The notes: generated by a model not told the origin, from the sequence alone. DNA of 35,198 bases from Pirellulales bacterium (GCA_020846145.1 JADLEL010000048.1:1-35198); one strand, 5' to 3'. Numbered from the stretch's first letter, positions 22,705-31,589 are shown. A program made the numbers and translations.

Positions 22705-23571
22705 ATGAACGGCCACCGCTCTCGGTTTTTTCTTTTGATCGCAACCGGGCTGTTCGCCTTGAGCGGGTCGCAATGCCCGCAATGGCTCCGCACGCAACGG
22801 CCGGCGTTGCCGCCGGCGTTGCCGCCGAATCCGAGTTTGACGCAAGTCATCGAGGTCGTCAACCGCAACAACGGGCAGATTCAAACGTTCTCGACGAACC
22901 AAGCCACGCTCTCGTCGCCGGGGGTTCCTTCGCTGCGGGCGGTCGTGGCGTTCCAGCGCCCGCGGGGATTCCGCCTGCGCGCGACCCATCCGCTGACCGG
23001 TCCGGAGCTCGATCTGGGCAGCAACGACGCGCTGTTTTGGTACTGGATCAACCGCAACGAACCGAAGGCCGTTTATTATTGCCGGCACGATCGATTCGCG
23101 GCCAGTCCGGCCCGGCAGATGGCGCCGGTCCAGCCCGACTGGCTGATCGACGCGCTGGGCGCGAGCACGTTCGATCCGTCGCTGCCGCATCAAGGCCCCT
23201 TCGTTTTACCGGGGGGCCGCTTGGAAGTCCGCACGATCAAGGAGACCGCCGACGGACCGATCACGAAGCGCACGATTCTCGACGCCTCGCAAGGCTGGAT
23301 CCTCGGACAGGAAATCTACAATTCGCAGAGCGCGCTGTTGGTCGGAATGGAGGCCTTCGGCCACCGCCAAGACCCGCGCACCGGCCTCTGGATGCCGCGT
23401 ACGGTGAAGGTGCATTGTCCGAGCGCGCAATTCTCGATGCAACTCGACTTGGGCAACGTCGAGATCAACGTGCCGCCGCCCAATCCGGGCGAAATCTTCG
23501 CGCTGCCCGGCATCCCGAACTCGCCCGCCGTGGATATCGGCGATCCCGCCTTCCGCCCGCCGGGATCGTAG
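22705..23571 (+). CDS. LolA-like putative lipoprotein, planctomycete conserved
   Basis: 288 aa. Signal peptide MNGHRSRFFLLIATGLFALS followed by GSQC (C24), a possible lipobox. A proline-rich linker (RPALPPALPPNPS) leads into a beta-rich domain: LTQVIEVVNRNNGQIQTFST, LRAVVAFQRPRGFRLRATHP, LDLGSNDALFWYWINRNEPK and, near the end, a Pro-rich tail. The layout matches outer-membrane lipoprotein-sorting LolA/LolB-like folds, which bind lipidated chains; planctomycete versions are of unknown role. It directly precedes the histidine kinase gene (84-bp gap), so the two may be co-transcribed. Confidence 0.85.
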   Translation: MNGHRSRFFLLIATGLFALSGSQCPQWLRTQRPALPPALPPNPSLTQVIEVVNRNNGQIQTFSTNQATLSSPGVPSLRAVVAFQRPRGFRLRATHPLTGPELDLGSNDALFWYWINRNEPKAVYYCRHDRFAASPARQMAPVQPDWLIDALGASTFDPSLPHQGPFVLPGGRLEVRTIKETADGPITKRTILDASQGWILGQEIYNSQSALLVGMEAFGHRQDPRTGLWMPRTVKVHCPSAQFSMQLDLGNVEINVPPPNPGEIFALPGIPNSPAVDIGDPAFRPPGS

Positions 23572-23655
23572 AATTTGCAGCGCCGATGACCAAAAAACAG
23601 GGAAATTGCTCCGCCGCTTTACCGGCCGATCGCTTCCGCGCATAATGAACATTCC

Positions 23656-24954
23656 ATGAAACTCCCTCCCGAAGGCGCTCGCTGGCTGATCTCACTCCGC
23701 TGGGTGGCTTGCGCGGCGGTTTTCGCGATTACGTTCGTTACCTCCGCGCTGCTGGGCGTGGTCGTCAATCCGCTGCCGCTATACCTGGTCGGCTGCGCGA
23801 TGGTCGCCTACAACCTGATGTTCAAGCTCGGCGAGACCGAGCCGGGCGCCGAGAGCAACATCGAGCGGAACATCTTCCGGCAGGTGGTGTTCGATTTGAC
23901 GGCCCTCACCCTGCTGCTCTATTTTTCCGATCTGCCGCGCAATCCGTTCCTCTTCTTCTACGTCTTCCACATGATTATCGCCAGCATGTACTTGCGCGGC
24001 CGCGCGCCGTACTTCTTGGCGGCGATGGCCATCGGCATGGTCGGGCTGGCGATGCTCTTGGAATACTTGCGATTGATACCCGCGTTCCCGCTGCAATATC
24101 CTTCGGGGCGCGACAGCCTCCCGCCGTTGGACCCGCTCTATCTGCTGGGCGCGTTCGCCGCGTTCGCCTCGGCGCTGTTGATCGCGGTCTATTTCACGAC
24201 TTCGATCCGCCGCTATGTGGATCGCGCGCACGCCGAAATCCGGCAAAAGGAGAAAATGCTCGGCATCGGGCAGCTCGTGGCGGGCATCGCCCATCAGATC
24301 GCCAATCCGCTGGACGGCGTGCAGAACTGCCTGATGCACATCGGCGAGAAGGTGAAGGACGATCCGCACCTCACCGAATACGTGCAGCTCATGACCGAAG
24401 CCCTCGATCGCATCGAGCGGACGGCGAAGCGCGTGCAGGCGTTCGCCCGGCCGCGCGGCGTTACGCTGCAAAGCACGGACGTCAATCAGGCGGTCGAAGC
24501 CACGCTCGAAGTGCTGGGCACTTCGCACGGGAAGCACATCGAAATCCGCGCCGCGCTCGAGAAGGTCGCGCCCGTCCAAGGCGATCCCTACACCTTGCAG
24601 GAAGTGCTCTTCAACCTTTGCACCAACGCCTTGAACGCGATGCCCCACGGCGGCGCGCTTACGCTGCGCACCTACGCGCTGGGCCGCAAGGACGAGGACC
24701 AGATGGGCTCGGTGGCCATCGACGTTTCCGACACGGGGGTGGGCATCCCGCGGGTGAACCTCGAAAAAATCTTCGAGCCGTTCTTCACCACCCGCGCCAG
24801 TTCCGGCGGCACCGGATTGGGCCTCGGACTGTGCCGCATGTTGATCTCCGAAATGGGCGGCCGCATCGAAGTCCGCAGCGTGCTGGGACAGGGAACGACT
24901 TTCACGGTGATTATGAATCGGGCGGAAAAGAAAGGGGACAAAGCAAGCGAATAA
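23656..24954 (+). CDS. membrane-bound sensor histidine kinase with atypical H-box (HQ instead of HE)
   Basis: 432 aa. Six predicted membrane helices in residues ~10-190, no extracytoplasmic domain; a short coiled linker (YVDRAHAEIRQKEKMLGIGQ) leads to HisKA. The phosphoacceptor region reads LVAGIAHQIANPLDG: H213 is followed by Q214 where the family has Glu/Asp (HEIxNPL). The catalytic domain has the N-box (NLCTNALNAMP, N320/N324), G1 (DVSDTGVGIP), F-box (IFEPFFTT) and G2 (GGTGLGLGLCRMLISEMGG). Autophosphorylation should be possible in principle, but the missing acidic residue usually acts as the general base. No response regulator is in the window. Start ATG 23656 has no clear ribosome binding site. 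Confidence 0.93.
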   Translation: MKLPPEGARWLISLRWVACAAVFAITFVTSALLGVVVNPLPLYLVGCAMVAYNLMFKLGETEPGAESNIERNIFRQVVFDLTALTLLLYFSDLPRNPFLFFYVFHMIIASMYLRGRAPYFLAAMAIGMVGLAMLLEYLRLIPAFPLQYPSGRDSLPPLDPLYLLGAFAAFASALLIAVYFTTSIRRYVDRAHAEIRQKEKMLGIGQLVAGIAHQIANPLDGVQNCLMHIGEKVKDDPHLTEYVQLMTEALDRIERTAKRVQAFARPRGVTLQSTDVNQAVEATLEVLGTSHGKHIEIRAALEKVAPVQGDPYTLQEVLFNLCTNALNAMPHGGALTLRTYALGRKDEDQMGSVAIDVSDTGVGIPRVNLEKIFEPFFTTRASSGGTGLGLGLCRMLISEMGGRIEVRSVLGQGTTFTVIMNRAEKKGDKASE

Positions 24955-25014
24955 TGCGGATCGACCACCCGATTCCAGCCGAGTATTTTCGAAGTTCCCG
25001 CCGGGTTCCGTGAA

Positions 25015-25102
25015 CCGCGGGAAGGGGGACAGGTCCATGTTTTCGGCCTACCGTTTGTCCGCAAAATACGTTTTCCCGCCGAAAAATGGACCAGTCCCCG
25101 AC
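25015..25102 (-). mobile_element. half copy (E) of the double-hairpin MITE
   Basis: 88 bp equal, in reverse complement, to hairpin 1 plus the central unit of the MITE (compare 16292-16372). It lacks both terminal inverted repeats. It sits in the 182-bp gap between the histidine kinase and the dihydrouridine synthase and shows that the first hairpin can exist alone. Confidence 0.82.
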
Positions 25103-25136
25103 GAATATCCAACCGCCGTAGAATCCCTTGACCCTC

Positions 25137-26132
25137 ATGCTCCCCCTCCGCATCGGCCCATTGGCGATCGATCCGCCGATCCTCTCGGCGCCCTTGGCGG
25201 GCTATAGCGGCTATGCCTACCGTCAAATGCTGCGGCGATTGGGCGGCGTGGGTTTGATCGCCGCGGAGATGGTCAGCGCGCGGGCCTTCGTCTTTGGCGA
25301 GCGGCGAAGCGGCGAGTTGCCCGAGCGGCTGTGGGGCGTCAAGGACGAACCCCGCCCGCTGGCCGTGCAGATATGGGACAACGATCCGGCGAAGATGGCG
25401 GAAGTCGGCCGGCGGCTGGTTTTCGAGTTCGGCGCGAGCGCGGTCGATATCAACTTCGGCTGCCCGGTCCGCGACGTGGCCGAAAAGGCCGAGAGCGGCT
25501 CGTATCTGCTCCGCTTTCCCGAGCGCATCGGCGCGATCGTCGCCCGCGTGGCGAGCGCCTGCGCGCCCGCGCCGGTAACGGCGAAAATCCGCTTGGGCTG
25601 CACGCGCGAGAGCATCAACGCCGTCGATGTGGCGCAGGCGGTCGAAGCGGCCGGCGGGGCGGCGGTTACCGTCCACGGCCGCACGGCGGAAGACCTCTTT
25701 CGCGGCACGGCCGATTGGGAGCAGATCGCGCGGATCAAGCCGCATCTGAAACAGATTCCGCTGATCGGCAACGGCGACTTGAAAACGCCGCAAGAGGTCG
25801 TCCATGCCTTCGAGCGCTACGGCGTGGATGGCGTGATGATCGGCCGCGCGGGCCTCGCCCGGCCCTGGCTCTTCCGCCAGGCCCAAGCGGCGATTCGCGG
25901 CGAATCCCTTCCACCCGATCCCTCACCGGAAGAACAATGCGATTTAATTCGGGAACAATTCCGTTTGGTCGTCGAACAGCACGGCCCCGAGAAGGCCTGC
26001 ATTCTCATCCGCGCGATGGCCGCGCCGTACGCCCGCGGCCGGCCGGGCGCCAGGAATTTCCGCACCCATCTGGCCAAAGTCTCCACGCCGGAGGATTTTT
26101 ACGCGTTGCTCGAATGCGATTATCCGCGCTAG
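25137..26132 (+). CDS. tRNA-dihydrouridine synthase (DusB-like)
   Basis: 331 aa from ATG 25137; a TTG at 25128 is an alternative and neither has a strong ribosome binding site. FMN-dependent TIM barrel that reduces uridine to dihydrouridine in tRNA D-loops. Motifs: ILSAPLAGYSGYAYRQMLRR (flavin-binding start), AVQIWDND, DINFGCPVRDVAEKAESGSY (catalytic Cys in NFGCP), VTAKIRLG (FMN-binding Lys), AVTVHGRTAEDLF (His), LIGNGDLKTP and GVMIGRAGLARPWLF (phosphate-binding). The C-terminal helical tRNA-recognition part is present (EQFRLVVEQHG...KACILIRAMAAPYARGRPGA), so the protein looks complete. Confidence 0.93.
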   Translation: MLPLRIGPLAIDPPILSAPLAGYSGYAYRQMLRRLGGVGLIAAEMVSARAFVFGERRSGELPERLWGVKDEPRPLAVQIWDNDPAKMAEVGRRLVFEFGASAVDINFGCPVRDVAEKAESGSYLLRFPERIGAIVARVASACAPAPVTAKIRLGCTRESINAVDVAQAVEAAGGAAVTVHGRTAEDLFRGTADWEQIARIKPHLKQIPLIGNGDLKTPQEVVHAFERYGVDGVMIGRAGLARPWLFRQAQAAIRGESLPPDPSPEEQCDLIREQFRLVVEQHGPEKACILIRAMAAPYARGRPGARNFRTHLAKVSTPEDFYALLECDYPR

Positions 26133-26168
26133 ATCAATCGTTTTAATCCGGAGCCAAGGGCGATGGCG

Positions 26169-26762
26169 TAAGAACTAGTCCAGTTTCAAGACCGCGTTTT
26201 GTTCAATGCGGGCACGGTTTGGTTGGCGATTCTGCGAGGCGAGAGCCTCGCGGACATTGCGTTCCCAGGCGGGAGCCCTGACAATTGCACACATTTATTG
26301 ATATTGGTTGGTGAAAGTCCTTTTCGTGCTGGCTTTGGAATGCTTTGCAGGATAATAACTTACGTCAATCATGTCGGTCGATTCGATCATATCGCTTCGC
26401 ACCCCCGTAAAAAAAGGTTAGGAGGGAGGATTTCCAATCGAAGTGCCTTCAGTTTCAAAGTGCAATAGTTAATGCCAGATTCATCCCTGGATTATGAGAA
26501 TCCCTTTCATTGATTTGATCTTTTGAAAGGTGATTCTTGTACTATTGCCGTGAAACTGCGAAAAACCTTCATTATCCAACGATTTCGGTTCGTTTTCCAA
26601 CGCAGCAGTTTAAAACAACTTTCCTTTCATTGAAAAAATGTGTGTAATTGTCAGGCTCCCGCCTGGGAACGCAATGTCCGCGAGGCTCCCGCCTCGCGGA
26701 ATCGCCAACCAAACCGTGTCCGCAACGAACAAAACGCGGTCTTGATACTGGACAGGTTCTTA
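26169..26762. mobile_element. 594-bp foldback element with ~127-bp inverted arms
   Basis: Left arm 26169-26296 and right arm 26636-26762 are inverted copies over their whole length with few mismatches (both begin TAAGAAC in outward-in reading and end near ACACATTT). Each arm contains a smaller palindrome GCGAGGC...GCCTCGC and a CCCAGGCGGGAGCC block. The 339-bp centre (26297-26635) has no convincing ORF. The element interrupts a small minus-strand gene at 26763. No clear target duplication was found. It is a non-autonomous element; nothing resembling a transposase is inside it. Confidence 0.85.
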
Positions 26763-26908
26763 ATCAAACGGCCCAATTTTTCCTTGAGGGCATTGATTTC
26801 GTCATCCATGACATCGACTCCGAGGGGATATTTCCAGTTGACGTGTTCTCGATACGCCTGTAATTTACCCATTTTAACTGAAGTCTTACCAAAAATTCTT
26901 GTTGACAT
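26651..26908 (-). pseudogene. small gene truncated by the foldback element
   Basis: Start ATG 26908 has AGGAG 6 nt upstream. The first ~49 codons, MSTRIFGKTSVKMGKLQAYR, then EHVNWKYPLGVDVMDDEINA and LKEKLGRLIK, look like a normal protein with a basic, then acidic/helical character. From 26762 on the reading frame runs through the right arm of the foldback element (NLSSIKTAFCSLRTRFGWRF...) to a chance stop at 26651. The original C-terminus is therefore missing. No family recognised. Confidence 0.6.
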
Positions 26909-27088
26909 TTTTCTCCTCTCAAAATCTTTGCAAAAGCTAACATGCACCTCCCAAGATGAAAATGGCGGAAAATGCTCTTGTAGGCGGATGGCGGACTCGG
27001 TACTATCCGCCCTGCTTGTCTCGGTAGGCTTTGGGCAGGAAATGCCATTATTGGGTGGTTGCGTTGCCTTTTCCCGGAGAATTTCGCC

Positions 27089-27916
27089 ATGCCCCGGTAT
27101 CTCCATTGGTCATGGTTATTGACGATCCCGCTCGCCGCGGCCTGCGGCTGCGCCGATAATTCGATGGTGCTCAAGGGGAAGGTTACGCAATTCGAGCAGC
27201 AGCAGGCGACGCTCACCCGGCAGAACCAGGAACTCGTCGCCCGGGCGGCGAAACTCGACCAGGACAATCAGGAACTCGGCAAGACCGTCGCGCAGTGGCA
27301 GCAGCAATCGAAGGTGTTCGAAGATCAGGTGGCGGCGATGCGGGACCAGCTCCGCGCGGTGAACGTGCAACTCGCGCAGGCCAAATCGGAGAAGGAAGAC
27401 ACCGACAAGAAGGTGCAAACGCTGAACGCCTCGATGCAGCGGCAGGGCGGCGTTTCGATCACGCCCAACAACAGCTTCCTCTCGACGCTGCCGGCGGTCA
27501 ATTTGCCCGAAGTCTTCGTCCGCCGCGACGGCGACGTGATTCGCGTGGAACTGCCCGGCGACCGGCTGTTCGAGACCGGGAGCAATCGGCTTAAACCCGG
27601 CGCGTCGGAAACGATCGCCGCGGCGGCGGCCGAAGTGCTGCGGACCTATCCCGACCAAATGATCGCCGTGGAGGGGCACACCGACAACGATCCCGCGCCG
27701 GGCGGCCAGTTCCGCGGCAACCGCGAGTTGTCGTTCGCCCGGGCGATGAGCGTTTACGACGTGCTGGCGAGCCGCGCGCGAATTCCCGACGACCAACTCA
27801 TCGTAGTGGGCCACGGCGCGAACCGGCCCGTCATGTCCAACGCCTCGCTCGAAGGCAAGCGCCGTAACCGCCGCGTGGAACTCGTGGTCTATCCCGACCG
27901 CCGGCCGGGGAAGTAA
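27089..27916 (+). CDS. OmpA-family lipoprotein with coiled coil
   Basis: 275 aa from ATG 27089, with GGAG 8 nt upstream; an ATG at 27059 is less likely. Signal peptide MPRYLHWSWLLTIPLAAACG with a lipobox near AAC/CGC. Residues ~35-120 form a long Gln/Glu/Lys-rich coiled coil (VTQFEQQQATLTRQNQELVA through KSEKEDTDKKVQTLNASMQR). The C-terminal OmpA/MotB domain has DGDVIRVELPGDRLFETGSN, IAVEGHTDNDPAPGG and VVGHGANRPVMSN...GKRRNRRVELVV; the Asp after HT and the Arg in NRRVE bind the peptidoglycan diaminopimelate. It likely anchors an outer layer to peptidoglycan, in line with a planctomycete wall. Confidence 0.93.
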   Translation: MPRYLHWSWLLTIPLAAACGCADNSMVLKGKVTQFEQQQATLTRQNQELVARAAKLDQDNQELGKTVAQWQQQSKVFEDQVAAMRDQLRAVNVQLAQAKSEKEDTDKKVQTLNASMQRQGGVSITPNNSFLSTLPAVNLPEVFVRRDGDVIRVELPGDRLFETGSNRLKPGASETIAAAAAEVLRTYPDQMIAVEGHTDNDPAPGGQFRGNRELSFARAMSVYDVLASRARIPDDQLIVVGHGANRPVMSNASLEGKRRNRRVELVVYPDRRPGK

Positions 27917-28032
27917 GACGTATCATCGTGCTCTTCGTTAGTCGATATCGGTCGATTCTTTCGTGATGCGGTTCGTCAAGCGAACGAATCGTTTGCTTCA
28001 CGGAAACGAAATCCGATTATTGGATGGATCGG

Positions 28033-28473
28033 CTATTGCTCCAGGATGGTGATTTCGGAGTACCGCTCGAAATGCTTGCGGTTAAAGGTCTGGATTTTCT
28101 CCACGCCGTTGCCCAACATCGAAGCCACGAGTTGGATGTCGAATATCTCGTTTCCTTTGACGGGATATTTCTCGAGAAGCGACTTCATTCGATCTAAAAT
28201 GTCCAGGGGAATCGGCAGAAGAATCATTCCTCGCAATTCCATGATTTGATTAAAAGTAATCAACACTTCTTGCGGAGTGCGGGGCAGCGTAACTCTTCGG
28301 GGATTCGTGGCGATTGCATAGAATTCCGAGAATATCTGCGGGGTGAAGCACAGACGACCGTCTTCGCCTTGCCCTCGTTCGAGCAACATCCGCGCACGTT
28401 GATGATGTTCCGTTTCCGGCAACATCGCATAGATCAATACATTGGTATCAACCAAAACCAGATCAGGCGGCAT
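28033..28473 (-). CDS. PIN-domain toxin (VapC-like)
   Basis: 146 aa. PIN-fold ribonuclease: LVDTNVLIYAM (first catalytic Asp), FTPQIFSEFYAIAT (Glu), GNEIFDIQLVASM (Asp) and IQTFNRKHFERY, where an Asn takes the place of the fourth acidic residue as in many VapC proteins. It would cleave RNA, usually tRNA or rRNA, in an Mg2+-dependent way when freed from its antitoxin. It overlaps the upstream antitoxin gene by 11 bp, the typical antitoxin-first arrangement. Confidence 0.9.
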   Translation of the reverse strand: MPPDLVLVDTNVLIYAMLPETEHHQRARMLLERGQGEDGRLCFTPQIFSEFYAIATNPRRVTLPRTPQEVLITFNQIMELRGMILLPIPLDILDRMKSLLEKYPVKGNEIFDIQLVASMLGNGVEKIQTFNRKHFERYSEITILEQ

Positions 28474-28666
28474 GCTCGTCTTGTTCTCCGTAGATCACTT
28501 CGCGATCGAGGGAACCGATGACCGTGCCCGGCCATAACGGAAGCTCGTCTTTGCGTCGAATTTCCGTTGAGCTTGTCGAAAGATTGCGAGCCATTTGCGC
28601 GACGATTTCCAAGCTTCTCGCGATCGGTTCCGGAATACCTTCCAGATTCAAACCGCTCGTTTCCAT
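28463..28666 (-). CDS. antitoxin of the VapBC-like pair
   Basis: 67 aa from ATG 28666, with AGGA 6 nt upstream; an ATG at 28681 would add five residues. METSGLNLEGIPEPIARSLE, then IVAQMARNLSTSSTEIRRKD and ELPLWPGTVIGSLDREVIYG. Small acidic protein without a clear ribbon-helix-helix; the C-terminal GSLDREVIYG piece resembles antitoxin tails that wrap the PIN toxin. Identification rests on size, overlap and position. Probably autoregulates the operon. Confidence 0.8.
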   Translation of the reverse strand: METSGLNLEGIPEPIARSLEIVAQMARNLSTSSTEIRRKDELPLWPGTVIGSLDREVIYGEQDEHAA

Positions 28667-28781
28667 GATCGATCCTCGCAAGTAGAAGTATAAACGTACG
28701 GGAATTCGATAATCCGCCTCGTTCTATTATACACTCCGCACTCGGAATCGGCGAATGAAATTGCGATTAAGGATCGAATAT

Positions 28782-29786
28782 TTATGGTTGCTTCTGCCCG
28801 TTCCCCGCCAATTTCCCATAGAGATTCCCCTCTTTGAATGCCGTGGCCATGGCCAGCGGAACTTCCGCTTCGGCCAACACGACCTGCGCGCGGTTGCGGG
28901 CGACGGCGGCCTTCATCTCCTGCTCGCGGGCTAAGGCCAATGCGCGGCGCTCCTCGGCCTTGGCGCGGGCGACGCGGGTATCGGCCTCGGCCTGATCGGC
29001 CTGCAAGCGGGCGCCGATGTTCTCCCCCACGTCGATGTCGGCAATATCGATCGACACGATCTCGAACGCCGTTTGCGCGTCCAGCCCGCGGGCGAGCACC
29101 GCCTTCGAGATGCGGTCGGGATTCTCCATCACCTGCAAATGGCTCTGCGACGAACCGATGGCCGTGATGATGCCTTCGCCCACGCGGGCGATGATCGTCT
29201 CCTCGGTCGCGCCGCCGATAAGCTGCTCGACGTTCGTCCGCACCGTAACCCGCGCGCGAACTTTCAGTTCCACGCCGTTTTTGGCGATCGCGCTCAGCGT
29301 GGTGCGGCTCGACCGCTTGGGATCGGGGCAGTCGATCACCTTCGGATAGACGCTGGTTTGCACGGCGTCCAAAACGTCGCGGCCGGCCAGGTCGATGGCC
29401 GCGGCGCGGTCGAAGTCCAAGTCGATGTCGGCCCGGTGCGCGGCGATCAGCGAGCGGACCACGGCCAGCACGTTCCCGCCGGCCAGGTAATGGGCCTCCA
29501 AACGCCGCGTGGTGATGCTGGTTTCGTCTTCCGAGCCGATGCCCGCCTGCAAGCTCATGATCTTGCCCTGCACGATCAGCCGGCTGTTGACCCGGCGGAA
29601 GCCCATCGCGATCAGGCTCCAGAGGCTGACGTTCGCGCTGGTCATATAGGCCTGAAACCACAGCCCAAAGTAGTTGTACATTACGAGCAGGATCAGCAAA
29701 CCGACAATCACGGTGCCGACGCCGCCGAGCACCATCCACAAGAACATGTTATTGCTGGCGAAAAGGAAAGCCGGGTTATCGAACAT
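28782..29786 (-). CDS. floA: flotillin-like protein FloA (SPFH family)
   Basis: 334 aa. One N-terminal membrane helix ([20 protein letters not shown]), then [20 protein letters not shown] and [13 protein letters not shown], the characteristic FloA/YqfA start. The SPFH domain follows ([76 protein letters not shown]), then the Ala/Glu-rich coiled coil ([20 protein letters not shown]). FloA organises membrane microdomains. GGGAGAG lies upstream of the ATG and a good promoter is at 29901-29929, so it is transcribed on its own. Confidence 0.94.
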   Translation of the reverse strand: MFDNPAFLFASNNMFLWMVLGGVGTVIVGLLILLVMYNYFGLWFQAYMTSANVSLWSLIAMGFRRVNSRLIVQGKIMSLQAGIGSEDETSITTRRLEAHYLAGGNVLAVVRSLIAAHRADIDLDFDRAAAIDLAGRDVLDAVQTSVYPKVIDCPDPKRSSRTTLSAIAKNGVELKVRARVTVRTNVEQLIGGATEETIIARVGEGIITAIGSSQSHLQVMENPDRISKAVLARGLDAQTAFEIVSIDIADIDVGENIGARLQADQAEADTRVARAKAEERRALALAREQEMKAAVARNRAQVVLAEAEVPLAMATAFKEGNLYGKLAGNGQKQP

Positions 29787-30093
29787 GATTCTCTCCCTTG
29801 AATTCGGATTACGAGCAATGGACGGCTTTTATACGCGGTGCGGTTAATGCCGCGACAATTTTTTCCCGGAGGAGGCGCTTTTCCCATTCCCGGTTTCGGT
29901 AGTATAATCCTTCGGCTGAATAATGCCAATAGTCTCGAAGGGATTTCCGGAGAACTGCAAAGTCGGTGAAACCAGGGGGCCGGACATTCCTGTCTGGCGG
30001 GAAAGGCCGGCAGGGGTGTTGGTGTTGCACTTATTTCTTGCACTACTTCAACGCGATATTTTAGTCCTCCTTGCCGGTTTCGGCAACGTGGTT
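29787..30093. other. promoter region of floA and small palindrome
   Basis: 307 bp without a gene. It contains the floA promoter (29901-29929) and a palindrome CCGGACA-TTCC-TGTCTGG (29980-29997), probably a small dispersed repeat. Confidence 0.5.
29901..29929 (-). promoter_or_regulatory. sigma70-type promoter of floA
   Basis: Minus strand: TTGGCA (complement of 29924-29929), 17-nt spacer, TATACT (complement of 29901-29906). It is about 115 bp upstream of the floA ATG, leaving a long 5' leader. Confidence 0.6.
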
Positions 30094-30540
30094 CTACCAC
30101 CACCACTGGAGCAGCGTTCCCAGGCGGTTGAGGAGGAGCAGGCTGCCGACCAGCGCGGCGCCGACCGAGGCGAGGAGCACTGCGGCGCTGCCGATATCGA
30201 GCGAATTGCCCAAGTGCGGGTCGGGATCGCCGGTGATGGCCTTGGCCATCGATTCCAGCGCGCTGTTGAACATCTCGGCCGTCAGCACGACGGTCATGCA
30301 GAGAATCAGGATGCACCATTCGAGCGGATTCACGCGCATCACCGCGGCGGCGGCGACGACGGCGGCGCACATGAAGAAATGCACGAAGAAGCTGCTTTGC
30401 CCGCGCACGCCTTCCTTCACGCCGCGGATGGCGTCGCGGAATTTGCGGTTCCAAAAACGATCGGGGAGAGGGGCGGGAGAGGGCATGGGGGAATGTTGAA
30501 GGTTGAACGATGAATTTTCGCGAGCCATTCTCCGTTTCAC
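30094..30540 (-). CDS. dgkA: diacylglycerol kinase / undecaprenol kinase (DgkA family)
   Basis: 148 aa. Small membrane kinase: a cytoplasmic basic N-terminus ending FRDAIRGVKEGVRGQSSFFV (amphipathic helix), then three helices (HFFMCAAVVAAAAVMRVNPL; LEWCILILCMTVVLTAEMFN; AAVLLASVGAALVGSLLLLN). The signature TAEMFNSALESMAKAITG and DIGSAAVLLASVGA has the E-x2-N-x3-E residues of the active site. It phosphorylates diacylglycerol or undecaprenol for lipid recycling. The N-terminus may start later (ATG 30528 or 30486). Confidence 0.9.
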   Translation of the reverse strand: MKRRMARENSSFNLQHSPMPSPAPLPDRFWNRKFRDAIRGVKEGVRGQSSFFVHFFMCAAVVAAAAVMRVNPLEWCILILCMTVVLTAEMFNSALESMAKAITGDPDPHLGNSLDIGSAAVLLASVGAALVGSLLLLNRLGTLLQWWW

Positions 30541-30819
30541 GTTCCCACGCGCCGGCGTTGGAGAAGTTCTAACCTACCTGAGGCGTTTGTTCAAGTATAA
30601 CTTTGGCGTTTTGCGGTGCGGCCGCCCCGGCAAGCGAGACGACTGCACCGCTTGATTCTTGGACAGCCGATTAGGGGTTTTGTAGTATTTCCGGGATTGA
30701 GGGCGGATTCGTGCAGTCCGCCGCCTAGCCCAAATGAGCGGGATATCTTACAATTGACGACTTGCAAGCGATATTTTATCAACGTGGTTTTCGGTTTCAT
30801 CTCGGCGGGTTTTGATTCG

Positions 30820-31578
30820 ATGGTCCCCTCCCTCCCCATCTTGCGGCATGTCGCTCACGAATCGGCGGGAACGTTGGAAAACGTGCTGGCCGAAATGGGA
30901 CTGAATTTCCACTATATCGACCTCTTCGAACGTGCTCCCGACCGATTGGAACTTTCCGCGGCGCCGGGTTTGGTCATCCTGGGGGGGCCGATGAATGTCG
31001 ATGAAGTCGATCAATACCCTTATCTCGCCAGGGAGTTGGAATGGATCGGACAGGCGTTGACCGCCGGCCTGCCCACCTTAGGGGTCTGTCTGGGGGCGCA
31101 GCTATTGGCGAAGGCATTGGGGGCGAAGGTCTATCCGAATCGGATCAAGGAGATCGGCTGGTATCGAATCGATCTTACTCCGCACGCCGACCGCGATCCG
31201 CTCTTCGAAGGTAGCGGGAAGCGTATCACCGTTTTCCATTGGCACGGCGATACGTTCGATCTGCCGCCGGGCACGGTCCGCCTTGCCCAGGGCCAGCATT
31301 GCCGGAATCAAGCTTTTCGTTATGGGCGTTCGGCGTATGGATTGCAGTTTCACCTTGAAATGACGCCGGAGTTGATCGATGCGTGGTTGTCCGAGTCGGC
31401 CAATTGCGGCGAGTTGGCGGAATTGGATTACATCGATCCGCGGAAAATCCGCGAACAAAGCACCACCGAATTGCCCGTGATGGAGGCCCTGGCCGACAAA
31501 GTTTTGGGGCGATTCGTGCGGCTTTGCTGGGAAAAGATGCGGCATTCCTCAAAATGCCGCGGCAATGCTTGCCGGTAG
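30820..31578 (+). CDS. class I glutamine amidotransferase (GMP-synthase-like)
   Basis: 252 aa from ATG 30820 (MVPSLPILRHVAHESAGTLE). The reading frame is open to 30616, but the upstream part is not protein-like. Catalytic triad: C90 (LGVCLGAQLLAKALG), H178 and E180 (LQFHLEMTPELI). Also VILGGPMNVDE and FHWHGDTFDLPPG, typical of COG0518 glutaminase-only proteins. It hydrolyses glutamine to ammonia; acceptor unknown. The last codons and the TAG stop (31576-31578) lie in a 26-nt sequence that is repeated, with three changes, after the MITE that follows, so its original 3' end may have differed. Confidence 0.92.
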   Translation: MVPSLPILRHVAHESAGTLENVLAEMGLNFHYIDLFERAPDRLELSAAPGLVILGGPMNVDEVDQYPYLARELEWIGQALTAGLPTLGVCLGAQLLAKALGAKVYPNRIKEIGWYRIDLTPHADRDPLFEGSGKRITVFHWHGDTFDLPPGTVRLAQGQHCRNQAFRYGRSAYGLQFHLEMTPELIDAWLSESANCGELAELDYIDPRKIREQSTTELPVMEALADKVLGRFVRLCWEKMRHSSKCRGNACR

Positions 31579-31589
31579 ATCGAGCTGGA

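Noticed and set aside
23779..25886. Long minus-strand frames (about 400 codons each)
   Set aside because: They are antisense to the histidine kinase and dihydrouridine synthase. His/Arg/Gln-rich composition is typical of a shadow frame.
29980..29997. Palindrome upstream of floA as a regulator operator
   Set aside because: It lies more than 50 bp upstream of the promoter and resembles a dispersed GACATTCCTGTC-type repeat; no second site was seen.
30616..30819. 68-codon N-terminal extension of the glutamine amidotransferase
   Set aside because: The sequence is not protein-like, and amidotransferases of this group begin with the ILRHVxxE strand, which follows ATG 30820.
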